Assembly: GCA_036583965.1 (NCBI GenBank)
Contig: JAZBQD010000017.1
Coordinates: 24,152,385-24,216,384, forward strand
Length of the DNA: 64,000 nt
Source of the DNA: Prunella strophiata
Taxonomy: Eukaryota > Chordata > Aves > Passeriformes > Prunellidae
Direction: 5' to 3'
Under the pieces are notes generated by a model. It was not told the origin of the DNA, ran no database searches, and saw nothing but the letters and a program-made list of their open reading frames with translations. Below, piece by piece: positions 14,956 to 29,300 of the stretch. Each line of letters opens with the position of its first letter. The stretch's first letter is position 1. Position numbers and translations under genes: made by a program.

Positions 14956-15651
14956 GGGCAGAAGAGCGGGGAAAAAACATTAATCAAGGGCCCATGAGTT
15001 AAGGATTGGGAGAAAACACTCTAAGGGTAAAACAGGTCTGAATTTAAAAGCATAAAGTAAATTTGTTATTAACAGAGTCAGAGGAGGATAATGAGAATTG
15101 AAAATAAACCCCTAAAACACCTTTTGTCCCCCCAGCCTCTCCTTCCTTCCCACTGACAGTGCAGGAAGACAGGGCATGGGGGTTTGGTCAGTTACTCAAG
15201 ATCTTTTACTGTTTGCTCAGGGAAAGGAATCTTTTTTCTGCTATGCCATGGAGTCCCTCCCACAGGCAGTCTTCCCAAAACTGTTGTGGCATAGGTCACT
15301 CGTCCACCAGGTACAGTCTTTTAAAGTTGCTCTAGTTTGGAAGCAAGACTCTCTCTATCTCTGGAAGCAGGGGCTCTCTCTCTGTTTGGGTCTCCCACTA
15401 GACCACAACTTTCTCTAGCATCCACCTGCTCCAGTGTGAGCACTTTTCCTGTGTGAGTGGGTCTCTGCAGCCCCATGGGCTTCATGCCTTACAGGGTGCC
15501 AGTTTGTTTTGTCACAGTCCTCACCACAGCCTGCAGAGGAATCTCAGCTCCAACACTTGAAGCACCTCCTCCCCTCTTCCCTTCCCACTGGCCTTGGTGT
15601 CACTGTGTTGTTTTCCTTCACATGTCCTCCCTTCCTCCTCTTTTCTGACTA

Positions 15652-15807
<156 letters not shown>

Positions 15808-15852
15808 TCATCACGTGTGCAGTGCTGGCTGCCACAGTGCTGCTGATATCTA

Positions 15853-17001
<1,149 letters not shown>

Positions 17002-17165
17002 CTACTAACAAAAAAATTAACCAAATCAACATAACCTATGCTTATGGAATAGTTTCAATATCTCAAAAATCTAAGTCAAGGGAGCACTTAAATATTGGTT
17101 TACCAATTTACAAACTTATTACAAGAAAATTAAGGCAATAAAAGCCCTTCAACTGTTCAAGAACT

Positions 17166-17666
17166 CATTGGGATAGAGTTAATCATCTCAGAGCAGTTCA
17201 TGGCATGCTAGGTTTAAGAGCAAAACTACGTTGATTACAGACCCATGTTCCTACTGTTGCTGAGCACTGTTTGTACAACATTAGAGTCTGCTCTGTTTCT
17301 CATGCTGCCCTTCCCATGGGCAGCTGGAGGTGCATGAGATTGGAAGTCAGCACAGCTGGCATAACTGACTGAGATCTGAAAGGATGTTCCACATTATATG
17401 ATGCCAATGCTCTGCCCTAAAGAGATGGGAGAGATGAGGGAGAGGGAACATTGGAAGTCACAGCATTTGTCTTCTCAGATGACCTATCTGTGTGATGAAG
17501 CCTTACTTTCCTGGAAATATCTAAACACCTGTGAGCTGACTGCTTTAAACTGCCATCAACTGTCAATTTTTTGCCCTTTTAGCCTTCCCATACTCTTCCC
17601 CACACCACTGGGGAGGAGAGAGTTGTAGCATGGGGCTCACCTGCTGCTGGAGGTTGAACTGCCACA
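17166..17666 (+). mobile_element. Diverged solo LTR, avian ERVK-like family
   Basis: The stretch follows the order I know for a common avian LTR: GGGATAGAGTTAAT near the start, a GCTGAGCACTG block, a section matching the promoter-proximal GGATATTCCATACCATATGA-type block in altered form (near 17,380-17,400), a GTTTGTCTTC-like block, an AACACCTG block, and an end resembling the family terminus before ..CCACA at 17,666. Many substitutions and indels show that it is old. No target duplication could be found and no internal retroviral sequence adjoins it, so it is probably a solo LTR. Confidence 0.65.
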
Positions 17667-20600
17667 GGTGATGGAGACAAACTGCAACACTGAGTGCACC
17701 TCTGGGCAGATTTGACAGAACAGTTCAGCTGTCACCTCTTGTTTAAACTATTGGGTTCACCATAAAATGATGACAGAACAAAGTAAATTTGACGCATAGG
17801 CACCACATAAAACATCTAGAGCCCCTACCTTGTAGAATCCATTGTATTCAGCACAGTCATAAAGCTACATAGCATTGAAACCTGGCATTTGTCGGTTTTA
17901 TAATTTTTTGTTTGTTTGTTTGTTTTTGTTATCTTTGTACCAAAAAAATATATTACAACAATAAGGAATAACTTGAGTCAGCTGACAGAAGACTACATAC
18001 AATGTACAGTGAAAATAATATTCTATGCAGTTATTCTATTGGTAAGACAGATAACAAATAGATATTGGCTGAAAGCAGATTCTGCCTCCAAATATCTGGA
18101 CACACTGCAAGAAAGAATTTGCCAAGGCCCATTCTCCAACCTTCTTTCAATCCTATTTCATCATGGTGACAAAAATAAAAACCAGAATCAAAACTCATGA
18201 TCATAAATCTTCTAGCAAAGAGACCAAAATCCAGATAGAAATTTTGCAAGTTCAATCTATCACACCTACTTGCAGCATGAGATGGAAAGAAACAGTAGCT
18301 AAATCACAGTCTCATGACTCTTTATCTGAAGTGCACTATAGAGTGCAAAAGACAAATGCTAGTGATAAAGTAATTCTATGCTTTGTTTTGACAAGTAAAA
18401 CATCCTGAAGTCTGTTGATGCAACAAATGTAATTACTTAAGACAAAATTTCCAGGAGAAAAAACATTAGAAAGCTAGAAATTCTGGTCTTCAGAGTCAAT
18501 TCCTTTTCTGAACATCTGCCTTGAGTATTTTTTTAATGCTTAAATATTGGGCTTTGTAAACTGCTTCTCAAATAAAATTTTCGCATTTCCATTTTCTAGT
18601 ATGGAGATGGCTCTTTCTTTCAAAACCATAGTATTCTTTAAAAAATAATTAGAGAAATTACCAAAATGAAGGAAAGGAACAAGGAAAGAAAACAAAGGAA
18701 TCACTCTAGTAAATGTGTTTGCTTTCTTTGATATTGCCTCACACATCTGCCTTGTGCTACATTATCTCAGTCCCCTCCTGATCATAAGAGTATTTTGAAA
18801 CCTTTAAGCATATGTAATTATTAGAAATAAATCCTCAGAGGTGAGTTAGAAAACTATACCCTTGGGGTAGTCACAGTTGTTGTGCTCTATACATTGTTTC
18901 AAATTAGGTGACAGGTGTTAGAAGATGTAGCTAAGCTTTTGTGACTTAAATTTCCTAGAGATTTAAAAAGTGTTCTAATAAGCAAAAGTATACTAATAAG
19001 GTTTAATCTTACAACTGCAAACAGAAAGTCTACTAATTAGATCAGCTATAGAGATAATATACTACTTATCTTAGTGGGAACTAATTATGCATTTTAAAAT
19101 AAATTCTTGGCTCCATAATGTAACCAGCTGATCAGATAAAATATTCTACAAAGGTAAATAACTGAAAGACACAATAGCTATTCAGCATTTTCTATGTCTT
19201 TTCCTTTTCTTTTGGAAGATATGTTATGTATAGTATTGCAAGTTTCTTGTGTCTGCATAGCAAGATGACCAACTAAACAAATAAATGTTTTATCCTCTTC
19301 TTTGCCTATGGAGCACCAAATTTAGCTGATTAATTTCTTATGTGTCTGCAGAAAAAAGGGATATTAAGGTATTGTTCCTTGGTCTGGTAAAGTAACAAGT
19401 ACAAGTTCCAGGGCAAAAAAGGGACTTTTAGTACCATCAGTATTTCATGAAGACTGAGCAAAACTTTACAACTAGGCTTGGCTTTGGAAAGAGGAAACCA
19501 TATAAATTTTATTCCAGATGATAACAGTAACTTAAAGTTATTTAAAAAGAGGGAAGAAACCAAACTAGGCAAAACAAACAGATCGGAGACAGGATCAGCA
19601 AAACTAAATTATACAGTAAAACTGAGCAAGCAATGGAAACCAACATGTGACTTTGCTTCAGCTTGTTAATGGCTTTGTCATTGCTGCAGTATTATATCAG
19701 ACCACTGACTGGAAAAAGGAAATGTTGCTTTATAGTCAGAAAAGATGATATTTGGTGCAGCTGAGTCTCTTTTGAGACTGACAAATTCAGAAAGTAATGC
19801 CCACTCTTTTCAGCTGGCATATGGCACCACTCAAAAGCCTCCCAGCCTCTTTGGGGTTTCTCACAAGTTGCCTTGTGGGACCCTCTGGCAGAAGCAAAGA
19901 ATGATACATGCGGAAGTGGGGATGATCTTGGAAGTAACACCTGTCACTAACAACTTGCAGTGATTTCTACTGTTCAGGGAGGGAGGAAAAATACTTTTCT
20001 GTATTGAGCAGGATAAAGACTTGCATTAGAATGAACAAAAGACATAAACTATTGTCAGAAAATGCTGGTTTCCTTAGCATTTTCTCACTGACATCACAGT
20101 GCTTGGTGAAGTAGAAACCATGAGCAGCCTCAGTGGGGTAAGCAGGGATTGCTTACAAGCAGACCCCTGAGGTCTACATGGCTGCACCTCCATCAGTCAG
20201 CCCCCAAAGGCTTCTTGAGGGATCAAATACATATTTTATAACAGCAGCCTAGAAGGACATGTCTAAAAAGGGTTTGTAAGAAACAGCTGCACTGCAGTCA
20301 CCTCTGCTGCTGCTTGCTTCCCCAGAGATGTGTCCTCATGCCTAGACAGCTCTGGCATTTGACGCAACTACTCCTGGATCATTCTGCAGGCTTCTCCTGC
20401 TCCCAACACAGTACCTTCTCTCTCTTGGATTCTCTCCATAATTTTCAGCAGAGAGCATAAGATCTCCCCCAAAATGCACAGATCAAACACACATGCTCAC
20501 TCTCTCTGAAGAAAATACCAGTCGATTATTGCTCTCTTGATGCACTAGGGGAAACACAGTGTTGCATACCTGTATTTCTGTGCAATTCCAAGGCAATTAC

Positions 20601-22729
20601 TTTGTGCTGTATTATTTTTCTGTCTGATCCAGAAAGTTTGAATCAGTGTACAAAGCAAGGTTGTGCCCAGAAACTACATTCCAGTAGGGCTTGACTAATA
20701 TTGCAGAAGACAGAGAGGTCTTTGGGCTTCAATTGCAACTTTAAATCCATCAGCTTGGTTCAAAAAACAGAGGACATGACATGAACTTCTTTCCAAAACC
20801 AGAATCAGGAACTTGCATCAGCAAGTTATATATGTGTGTACACATCAGCATCTGTATAAGTAGAACTGAACTTCAGGAAGAAATAAGCACAGCCATTGGC
20901 ATGCAGCTGAAATGTGGTCAGTCTGCTTATGATTGCTTCTTAATAATTTGCCACCTTCGTTCAAGCTAACTGTGTAAATATGAAACTGTCATAACCAGAC
21001 TCCAAAAAGACTTTGATAATGTAGTTTAAGTATTTCTTTATTACAAGTATTTAATGTAGTACCTTGTTAGGTTACAAGAAAAGTCTAAATTTTTTTCATA
21101 GAGCTCTGTATATCATCATGTATGTCACCAGCCATAGATCCTATTCTGCAATGATGGTTGGTATAAAAGATCTACTGAGCACATTCACCTTAACCCAGAA
21201 GGAAATATCACTTTATCACTTAAGAGGTAGGGCCAGACCCTTCAGAAGGAAAAATCAGCCCATTAACATGAGCTAAGGACTTGACTCATAGGTGATCATA
21301 TGGATGATGAGTCCTCTATTCTGCTAATGGTCTACTGTTTGTAAATATCCAGGGAAAAAAGTGTCTTTATCTAATAAAAGAAGAAAGTAAAACCCTCTGA
21401 AAAAAATCATTTATCAGCACTAACTGCCTCCATCACATTAGAGAAATGTTCCCATGTTACCCAACAGTTACTCAGAGTATGACAAAAAGAAGAAAAACTA
21501 TTGTATTTAATACTATTTTGTTATCTTGGGAGAATACTGCACACCCTCAATACTAAGACATTTATTATAGTAGCTGTGTCACTATGATGGCAAGTACTCT
21601 ATGAGGAAAAATAGCTACTGGAACTTGTGGGGGATTTCTACTAGGAATCAACCAGAAAGTTTGCTTAATTTCCTTTTCCCAGCAGTCTCATCTTGTAGTG
21701 GCTATATTAACTGCATTAACCGATTTTACTATTATAGCATCTGGTTACAACATCTGTGGAGATTATGCACATAATCAATTCATGTAACATAGGGAAGAGC
21801 AATCAATGAAAAGTGGCTAGGCCTTGTCTGAGATCATACATGGCTCACCCCATGTTACTCTTTTCCTAGTCTAGTGCTTAACCACAAATTCTCTGTACCA
21901 CTTAGCAAAGTGCTTCAAATGGACAATAACTCTGTAGCGATAAATCACTAACACTTCTGTCATGACATTTTGTAATTCTATTACATTTTTACAGCTATGA
22001 ATCATATTTTGCAAATATAATAAATGTCTCTTAATAGAATGACCTTTTCTATGAGTGTGATATTAAAACTCATGATAGGCACTATATGGTGTATCTCTTA
22101 TTTCAGATATGCACAGCTTGAAAGTCTCAACTCACTTTCGGTCTCTTTACTTTTACCTCAAGGAAATATTTTTAAGATTAAAACTGCCACAGAGAATGGC
22201 TGCTATGCAAAACAATTTCCACTGTCAGTTGTTATTTCCAAGTCATTAAAAATATTCACCTTTTTAATGATATTTTCCATATTTCATTCGTGCCTAAAAG
22301 TGAACAATTTAGAAACAGCTAAATAAAAACTCATCCACTTTCTGAGGAAATACTTCTGGCCTTGTTTTTTTTTTTTTTTTTTGGATTCTTTATTTCTACT
22401 TCCTGGAAAACCTACATTATTTTATACACACTATACAATGCCCCCTCTGTTTTTGAAGAATACAAAAACACAAGTAGTTTTATGCTTTGAAAACCAAAAA
22501 TTAAAAAATTAAGAAATTAATGTAACTTTTTCTGGGAGAACTTCATAGCTATCATAAGAATAATTTATTATTCATTACAATACTAGAAAGTTTTTAACTT
22601 TTTAAAAGAGGGAAGGATTGTGCATGTTCATTTCAAACTTGTTCTGACAAACTTGTTCTGACACCTTCTTGCAAAGGTGTTGGATGAATGTTGATTGGTT
22701 GAGGGATCAGGAACTCGAACACTGTTTTT
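17667..22729. other. Unannotated AT-rich DNA
   Basis: No gene or element was recognised. Open frames are short and unrelated to known proteins by inspection. Part of 20,100-20,500 is less AT-rich, but no domain can be read from it. Confidence 0.4.
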
Positions 22730-23025
22730 GTCTATCCTTCCAACTGCAGGGAGTATTGGAAGAAACAGAAAGACGTAACTGACCAACACCTGGCTCTGAG
22801 ACCTGTGTTATTGGCAGAATTTTGGGGTTTTTGGTCATGGGTGAGTCTACAAGACATCAAACCGGCTGACAAGAGACGGGGAGTTCACCCTTCCTAAAAG
22901 GGAAAAATATTTGCACAAGCACTAGCAGGACTCCTTGAAAGAGCTTTAAACTAGGTCTGAAGGGGAAAAGGGATAAAACCAGGCTTGTCAGAGATGAGCC
23001 TGGGGATGGCATGCCAGTCTGTTCT
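22730..23025 (+). mobile_element. CR1 LINE fragment, upstream region
   Basis: The segment resembles the CR1 stretch between ORF1 and ORF2. Its landmarks are a TTTTGGTCATGGGTG block near 22,830, AGAGCTTTAAACTAGG near 22,940, and a purine-rich run leading to GATGAGCCTGGGGATG near 22,995. These are in the expected order and spacing on the plus strand. There is no open frame and both ends are truncated. Confidence 0.6.
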
Positions 23026-24010
23026 CTTTTTTTCTGTATCTAGTAACATATTTTCCTGATCACATTATTCTATGTGATCAGATATTTAAGAACTAATGGC
23101 ATTTTTTCCCATTTTAGACCTGAGGCTTACATGGCTCTATAATTCTCACCACTTTGCAGTAAAACACTAAGGCTCTAATCAATTGAAAATTGCTCAGTTA
23201 GGCTTCAAAATACATTCTTCTGTGGGAAATGTGATTTAAGAAAAAAAAAAAAAAAAGGAATCTAAAAAACTCTTTAGCAGAGCTTGACATCTTGCTTTTT
23301 AAATATTAATTGTACTTTAGCTTCTTATTTACACAGTTAAGTGCTTGGTTGTGACATAAAGGGTACAATATTGTCTTGAGGAAGCCACAGAGCAGCTTTG
23401 TTAGATAAAATTACTTGCAGCTGGTAATTTTTGGCAATTAATATTACGAATTCTTGTCACAAGGGGATCAGGGAAGGCACTTCCAGGTCGCTACTTATCT
23501 CTATAAAATTAAGGAAAATGTCAGAAGTGTCAGGCCCACTGAGATGATTATTTCTGGGAGAGAAAGAAGTAGGAAATGCTAAAATTACCATATTTATGGA
23601 CATTGTAGAAAATGAAGGTCTGAATGAGCTGCTCACTTTATAGAGAGTGCTAAAGATTATTTAAAACTTTTTAGGTAACCTCATATAATATAAAACCAGA
23701 AACTTCTCTCAGAAATAATGCATTAGTAAAAATCTTGAAGTTTAATACAGTTTTGCTTATAACTACTGCTGCCTATGACTAGTGGTCATAAAGTGAGAAA
23801 AGAGTGCCTTTTTCGAGAGAAATTCTCTATAATTTCAAATTTCTCTATCATTTGCAAATTCCTATTGTTAAGTCTTATGTTTGGGGAGGTTACACTGCTT
23901 ATTTTTCATCTCATGTTCTCTAAGTCTGGGGAAAAAAAAAAGTTTAAAAATGTTGTTCAAAAATTTCTTTAAACTTTCTCAATTAGAGAGCAAACAATTT
24001 GTACTCATCA
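23026..24010. other. Unannotated AT-rich DNA
   Basis: No feature is supported apart from short A runs, for example 23,240-23,256. Confidence 0.4.
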
Positions 24011-24363
24011 TGTGTGGTGGCTGGACACCAGGCAACAAAACTAAGCACCACACAGCTGGTCATTCCCACCCCACATTTAGCCAGACAAGGCAGATAACAG
24101 AGCAAAAGAGAGAAAGCTCAGTGGTCAGAATGAAGAAATTTTAACATGCAAAGGAAGGAGGAAAAAAATCCCCAACTCCAAACAAACAAGTAACAAGGCA
24201 GTTACTCACCACATTTCATAAGCTAGCTGACAACCAGTCTCCAAGCAATACCTTCCCAACCTAAAGCCCATCCCTCACTGATAAGCATGATGCCATAAAG
24301 TATGGAATATCCCTTTGAATAGTTTGGGTTGGCTATCCTGGATGTGCCTCTTCCAAGCATCTA
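24011..24363 (-). mobile_element. Truncated LTR, same avian family as at 17.2 kb
   Basis: Read on the minus strand, this is a 3' portion of the LTR family found at 17,166-17,666. The plus strand shows the reverse-complemented family end (TGTGGTGGCTGG, CTAAGCACCACACAGC) followed by the ACTCACCAC block and GGTATGGAATATCCCTTT in slightly altered form near 24,300. The upstream U3 part is missing beyond about 24,363. It is old and diverged. The two copies face in opposite directions about 6.3 kb apart. Confidence 0.65.
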
Positions 24364-25252
24364 AAAGAAGTCGGTGGTGCATAGCATGATTAGGGTTCTG
24401 TGGCTGTTTCAGTGTTTTTTTTTTTTTAGGTTGGTAGATTTGTTGTATGGTTTTTGTTTTGTTTGATTAGGGTGGGTTTTTTTTTTGTTTGTTTTTGTTT
24501 TTGCTTTTTTTTCTTCTGTACAAAACCTCTTGTGGATTAGATATAAATGATAAAAAGTTTTCAGATCTAGTCAGAAATTAAATTTAAAAATATGGAAAAA
24601 TAACTGAACAGAATATTAACAGAGTTTGTTCTGCATCTGACATAACTACATCAAAGCACTACATGGCAGAGAATCTTAATAGCCCATAATACAGCTGAAG
24701 TGATCTTTTTTTCTTCACTGATTGAGGTCTGGGTTGCTTTACAAGAAAATCTAAGATGTTACATTTCCACATATGTTACCTTATTTGCTTACTTTGGTGT
24801 TACCTCTTCATATAATTTTGTTTTGGTGGGTTTACAAATCACACAGAGCAAAACAAGTGCCTCTTATTCCCAGGCAGACTTTGTGCTTGTGCAGTTGATC
24901 TGCCTGTATGTTGATAAGGCTACAATATTCTGACTCTATCAAATAATGCTGTACTGCCCCTAGACAATACAAATATCACTGGCTATTTCCTAGGTCTAAA
25001 TATTGGTTATAAGACTAAAACCAAATACTACTACTATATAAGAACTGCTATGCTCTTCATGTCTTCTTCCTGAGTTAAACTGGATTGCCCCAAATATCTA
25101 CCACTAAGCATCAAAGCATCAAACTCATGCATATATCTGGCCAAGCTGACTGAAGGTTCCTCCTCCTTCATTTTCTTACAGCCATAAGACTAAGACATAA
25201 AATGGCATTTTAAATATCAAACAAAAACTAAAACCAAGACCCAGCTCATTAT

Positions 25253-25254
<2 letters not shown>

Positions 25255-25305
<51 letters not shown>
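25255..25305 (-). repeat. Poly(T) run of 51
   Basis: A perfect run of 51 T. On the minus strand it reads as a poly(A) tail, so the DNA to its right (from 25,306) could be a minus-strand retroposed copy. No AATAAA lies at the usual short distance and no coding similarity was seen, so the origin is open. Runs this long are prone to length error in assembly. Confidence 0.9.
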
Positions 25306-25306
<1 letters not shown>

Positions 25307-26248
25307 TAATGGATGTGCCTTCACAAATCCAAAATCACTCCAGAATTCTGAACAACTAGTTTACACATTTGAACTTCCACTTTTATTCAGGCAGTGTTTG
25401 AATTACATTGTAGTTCCTTTTCAGGCCAGAAACTGAAACAGTATCTTTAAGTGGCATTGCATTAGTCCTGCAGATGAGAAATAAAATCTGAAAGGGGCCT
25501 GCTGTCGCTGACACAGGACATTACTGGAGCACAGTTCCAGCTTTTTATTTTGTGTTAGAAGCTTGCACAGCAAAGGATAACACTGCAATAAACCCTCTAT
25601 CACAACCCCCCCACCACATGCACAAAGCTGCATTTCAGGGATGTTAAGGCTACTTTCAAGACAGGGCATGTGTATATTTAATAGGCTGAAGTGTGAGTAG
25701 TTATCAATGTCAATGTAGCCATTCGAGAACAGAAAAGAAAACAACCAATTATTCTCTTAAACAGGAATTAACACTTAGTAAGCAATTGACTGTTAAATGT
25801 TTCAGTGAACATACCAAGTGAGCCTCAGGATTAAAAAGACAGTGAACTTGTATTTTACTAGTCTAGAAATCAATGCATAAAACAGATATGCAGGAAATTT
25901 GATAATATTCTTTTGCAGTAAGTGTAGCAGTTTATGGATCTTTTTTAAAAATTGATGACTTAAAGAATTCTGCGTCGGTATTCATGCTAGATTCTAGTCA
26001 TTCTCTAGCACTTATTTTGATAAGGACAATTTCAGCAGTATTTCCTCACATAAACTTGACTGCCAAGATTTGCTCAACAGTAGTAAAAATGACACTAAAT
26101 TTTTTTCTTACCGAGCCAGATACATATGAAGACACTGAACTTACCTAGGATATTTAAGCCTTGAATAGCAGCAGCTACAGAAGACCAGTGAATTTTTGCA
26201 AGTGGTAGAAATTCCAGTCATGCTAAGAAACAGAGAACCCAGAGTGAG

Positions 26249-26330
26249 TTTTTGGTTTGTTTTTTTTTTTTGTTGTTGTTTTTTTTTTTTTTTTGTTTTT
26301 GTTTTTGTTTTTTTTTTTTTTTTTTTTTTG
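26249..26330. repeat. T-rich low-complexity tract
   Basis: About 80 bases of T runs interrupted by single G residues. It carries no coding or RNA signal. Confidence 0.85.
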
Positions 26331-29300
26331 TTAAAAGTAATTTTTCACAAGGATACTTTACTCTTTCAAAATGGACGGAATCCTTCTTTTGCTGTACCTC
26401 ATATGAGAATACATAAAAGAACTTTTACAGCTCCTCACAATGTGGCATAATACAATGTGGAATAGATTTTTTCTGCTTTGAAGCATTTGCTCTTTCTGCA
26501 CTGATACTGAGCATCAGATTAACCCCCAAGTAAAAGACAAGTAAGCATCCACTGTACCTCAGATTCCTTTTCATTTTATGACAATTCCTTGTAATTTTCA
26601 ACAGTGCTTGACAACTGAACAGTCTGGGTGAAGTGATGCATGAAAATGCCTTCTGATTCCCCTGCCCTGGTTAAATAGTGTACTGAACTGGAAAATTGAT
26701 ACAGATAAAACTGGCCCTGGTTATCTATAGGGCACATCAGGTTTGAACTGATCAGTGATTCATGCTTAACCCTATTAAAGTTAAATCAGCTGTATTTTTT
26801 CTCCCCTCATGAAATGGATTGTCTATCACTCTCAGCTGGTCACAGAAGTATTGTACAAAAATTTTTCCAAATGAGTTAGATGAAAAATGTAGAATTTAAT
26901 GAAAAAAGGTTAAAAATAATGTGCAAATGATCATGTAGTGTCAAGTACACAGACATATCATTGCTATAGCAATGGTTTCTTCTCGGCTTTTAAAAACTTA
27001 CTGTTTTGAAATAACTTATTTTAAAATACAGATGAAGGCAATCAACTTTTCAAGGCATACTTATACTTGCTTAATGAAAATATTCTTAAAGCAATACCCC
27101 CAGTGTTTAATCAGATTATAGCTATATTATAATGAAAGAAGATCAAAAAGGAGTTTTCTTTTGAACAGTATTTGAAAAGAAGTGATTAATTAATAACATT
27201 ATTTTTTCAATCTTTATTTTTTGCTAGTAAAAACAGAATAAAATGCTCAGAGAATCTTGGAATGGACAAATGAAAGGAGTGTTTAGGGCGGAATCACTTG
27301 TTCATTCACTGGGATGTAATCAAGAGGAAATTTCTCAGCTATAACAGGTGAGTTTAACATCCAAAACAAATTCTTTGCATTCATTTCACCATATCTTGTT
27401 TGTTCTTCACCTATTGCTACAATGAGACATTTTTCTACTCATACTTTTGTCCTTTTTAGAATGATAGTGGATCACACTGATAGAGCAAGGAAATGCAATA
27501 TTTATGATTAGATGGCCGAGCTGTAAACAGCTTTAATGTGTTACTCCAAATGCAGCCTGTTGAACCATTTAAAGCTATATCTATTTCTTTAGGGGAAAAG
27601 GTGGAATCATCATCACTCATAAGTTACTTGTTTTGCCTGCACTGTTGCTAAACCTGCATTAATCTCTCCTGACTATTTGCCTTCATGTATTAATCATTGG
27701 AGGCCATTTCAGTTGGAGGCAGCAAACATATTGAATCCTTATTCTTCAATATATGGAAAAGAGCATTAAGGAATTGTAAATCATTTCAAAAGTGATTGAA
27801 AACAGTTGCCCTTAGTTTTCAATGGAGAATTTATTGAAAAACACACAAGACTATCTAAGAATTACCTTGTAATTGAGCTAGGAAGCTGTAAAGTAACAAT
27901 GGATGATCAGCTGCAGCAGTGTTTATACGTGGAGTTGTCAACTGGATCTAAACCCAAGTGACTTGAAAAAAAAAGAAGAAAAGAGAGATAGATCATTTAA
28001 AAGTCCTCAGACTTCTTCAGTCAAAGTATTCTTTGTGGAGATACTGATAATCACACATATAACTAAAAACGTAGCACTTTTTACACTAGTGAGAGGAAGG
28101 CAGAAAAGGACAACAATGACAAGCAAATATCCAATTCTCTCTAGCACTCTCCTTTTAACTACCTTGTGCAGTAATTCTCTCTAGTACAAGTGCCACACAG
28201 TTGTTATTGTACAACAAGGTAAAAGGTGAGAAAAGAAGTAGTGCTTTACCTCTTTTTAAGAAGCATTTACCGTGCCTTAAGGAGGAGGTCTCCCAGTATA
28301 AGCTTGAAGGTTTTGAACTTATGTGTTTAAATCATGCAGAAGAGGAGGAAAGACTTAAACATAATACATGCACAAGTATTATTTGTCACACTCATTTATG
28401 TGTTCTCTTTGCTCTTCTATGTGAAACAAAAAAAAAAAGTCAATAACTTCAGCCTTCTTGACCTTCAGTGCAAGAGTTAAAAGTGTGTGAATGTTTTCCT
28501 TACCTGGTTATTCTTGCTGTGTCTAGGATATTAATTTGGAATGGTATCAAAAAGTTTTTGACATTTCAGTGACTGCTTGAAAAAAGTTTTAATGACAGAG
28601 GAAGAAACAAATGGCACAGATTTTAATTTCAGATCTTATCTATGCAGAGAGTAAAAGATCCACTAGAAATACGTTGAGTGTTTTCTTTCCGGGAAATTGT
28701 TAGGCTGGAAAGAAAGCAGGATCAGATGTTAGAGATAATTTCAATGTAACTGGGCAAACATTTGAATTGTGAGGGGGTTTTTAAAGTAACAGTCCAGAAA
28801 ATTTTGTCTCCTTCTACAGCAATGTCTTTAAATAGGAGCAGCATTACATTCACTCAAACATTAAAAGGAATAAAAGCTTGTTAGTGTCAGTACCTGTGAT
28901 CTACCAGCTTTCATTCACCCCAGCAGATTAGCACTGATTTGTGCCAAAGCACAAAGTGTGGGAGAAGCATTGCTCTATCTTATTTCACTAATACTTCCCA
29001 TTAAGGTTTTTCATCACATTTCATATAGGCCATGTTGAGATATGTAAGCTATGGCAGACAAACGCAGTAAGTAAACTTCGTGTCAAGCCTATTCCTTTGC
29101 ATGGGCCATATTTTCCATTTAGAGTTAGAAAAGAGATCTGAAAGCACAAGTAACCTTTACAATTATCAACAAAACACAATAGAGGGGGAAAAAAGATATT
29201 ATTAAAAAGTACAAAAAAGGTATAGAAGACAAACACACTGTCTTAACTCCTAAAAGAAGCAGTGATGCAGTTAACAATAGAGGCTCCCAAAAGACCTCAG

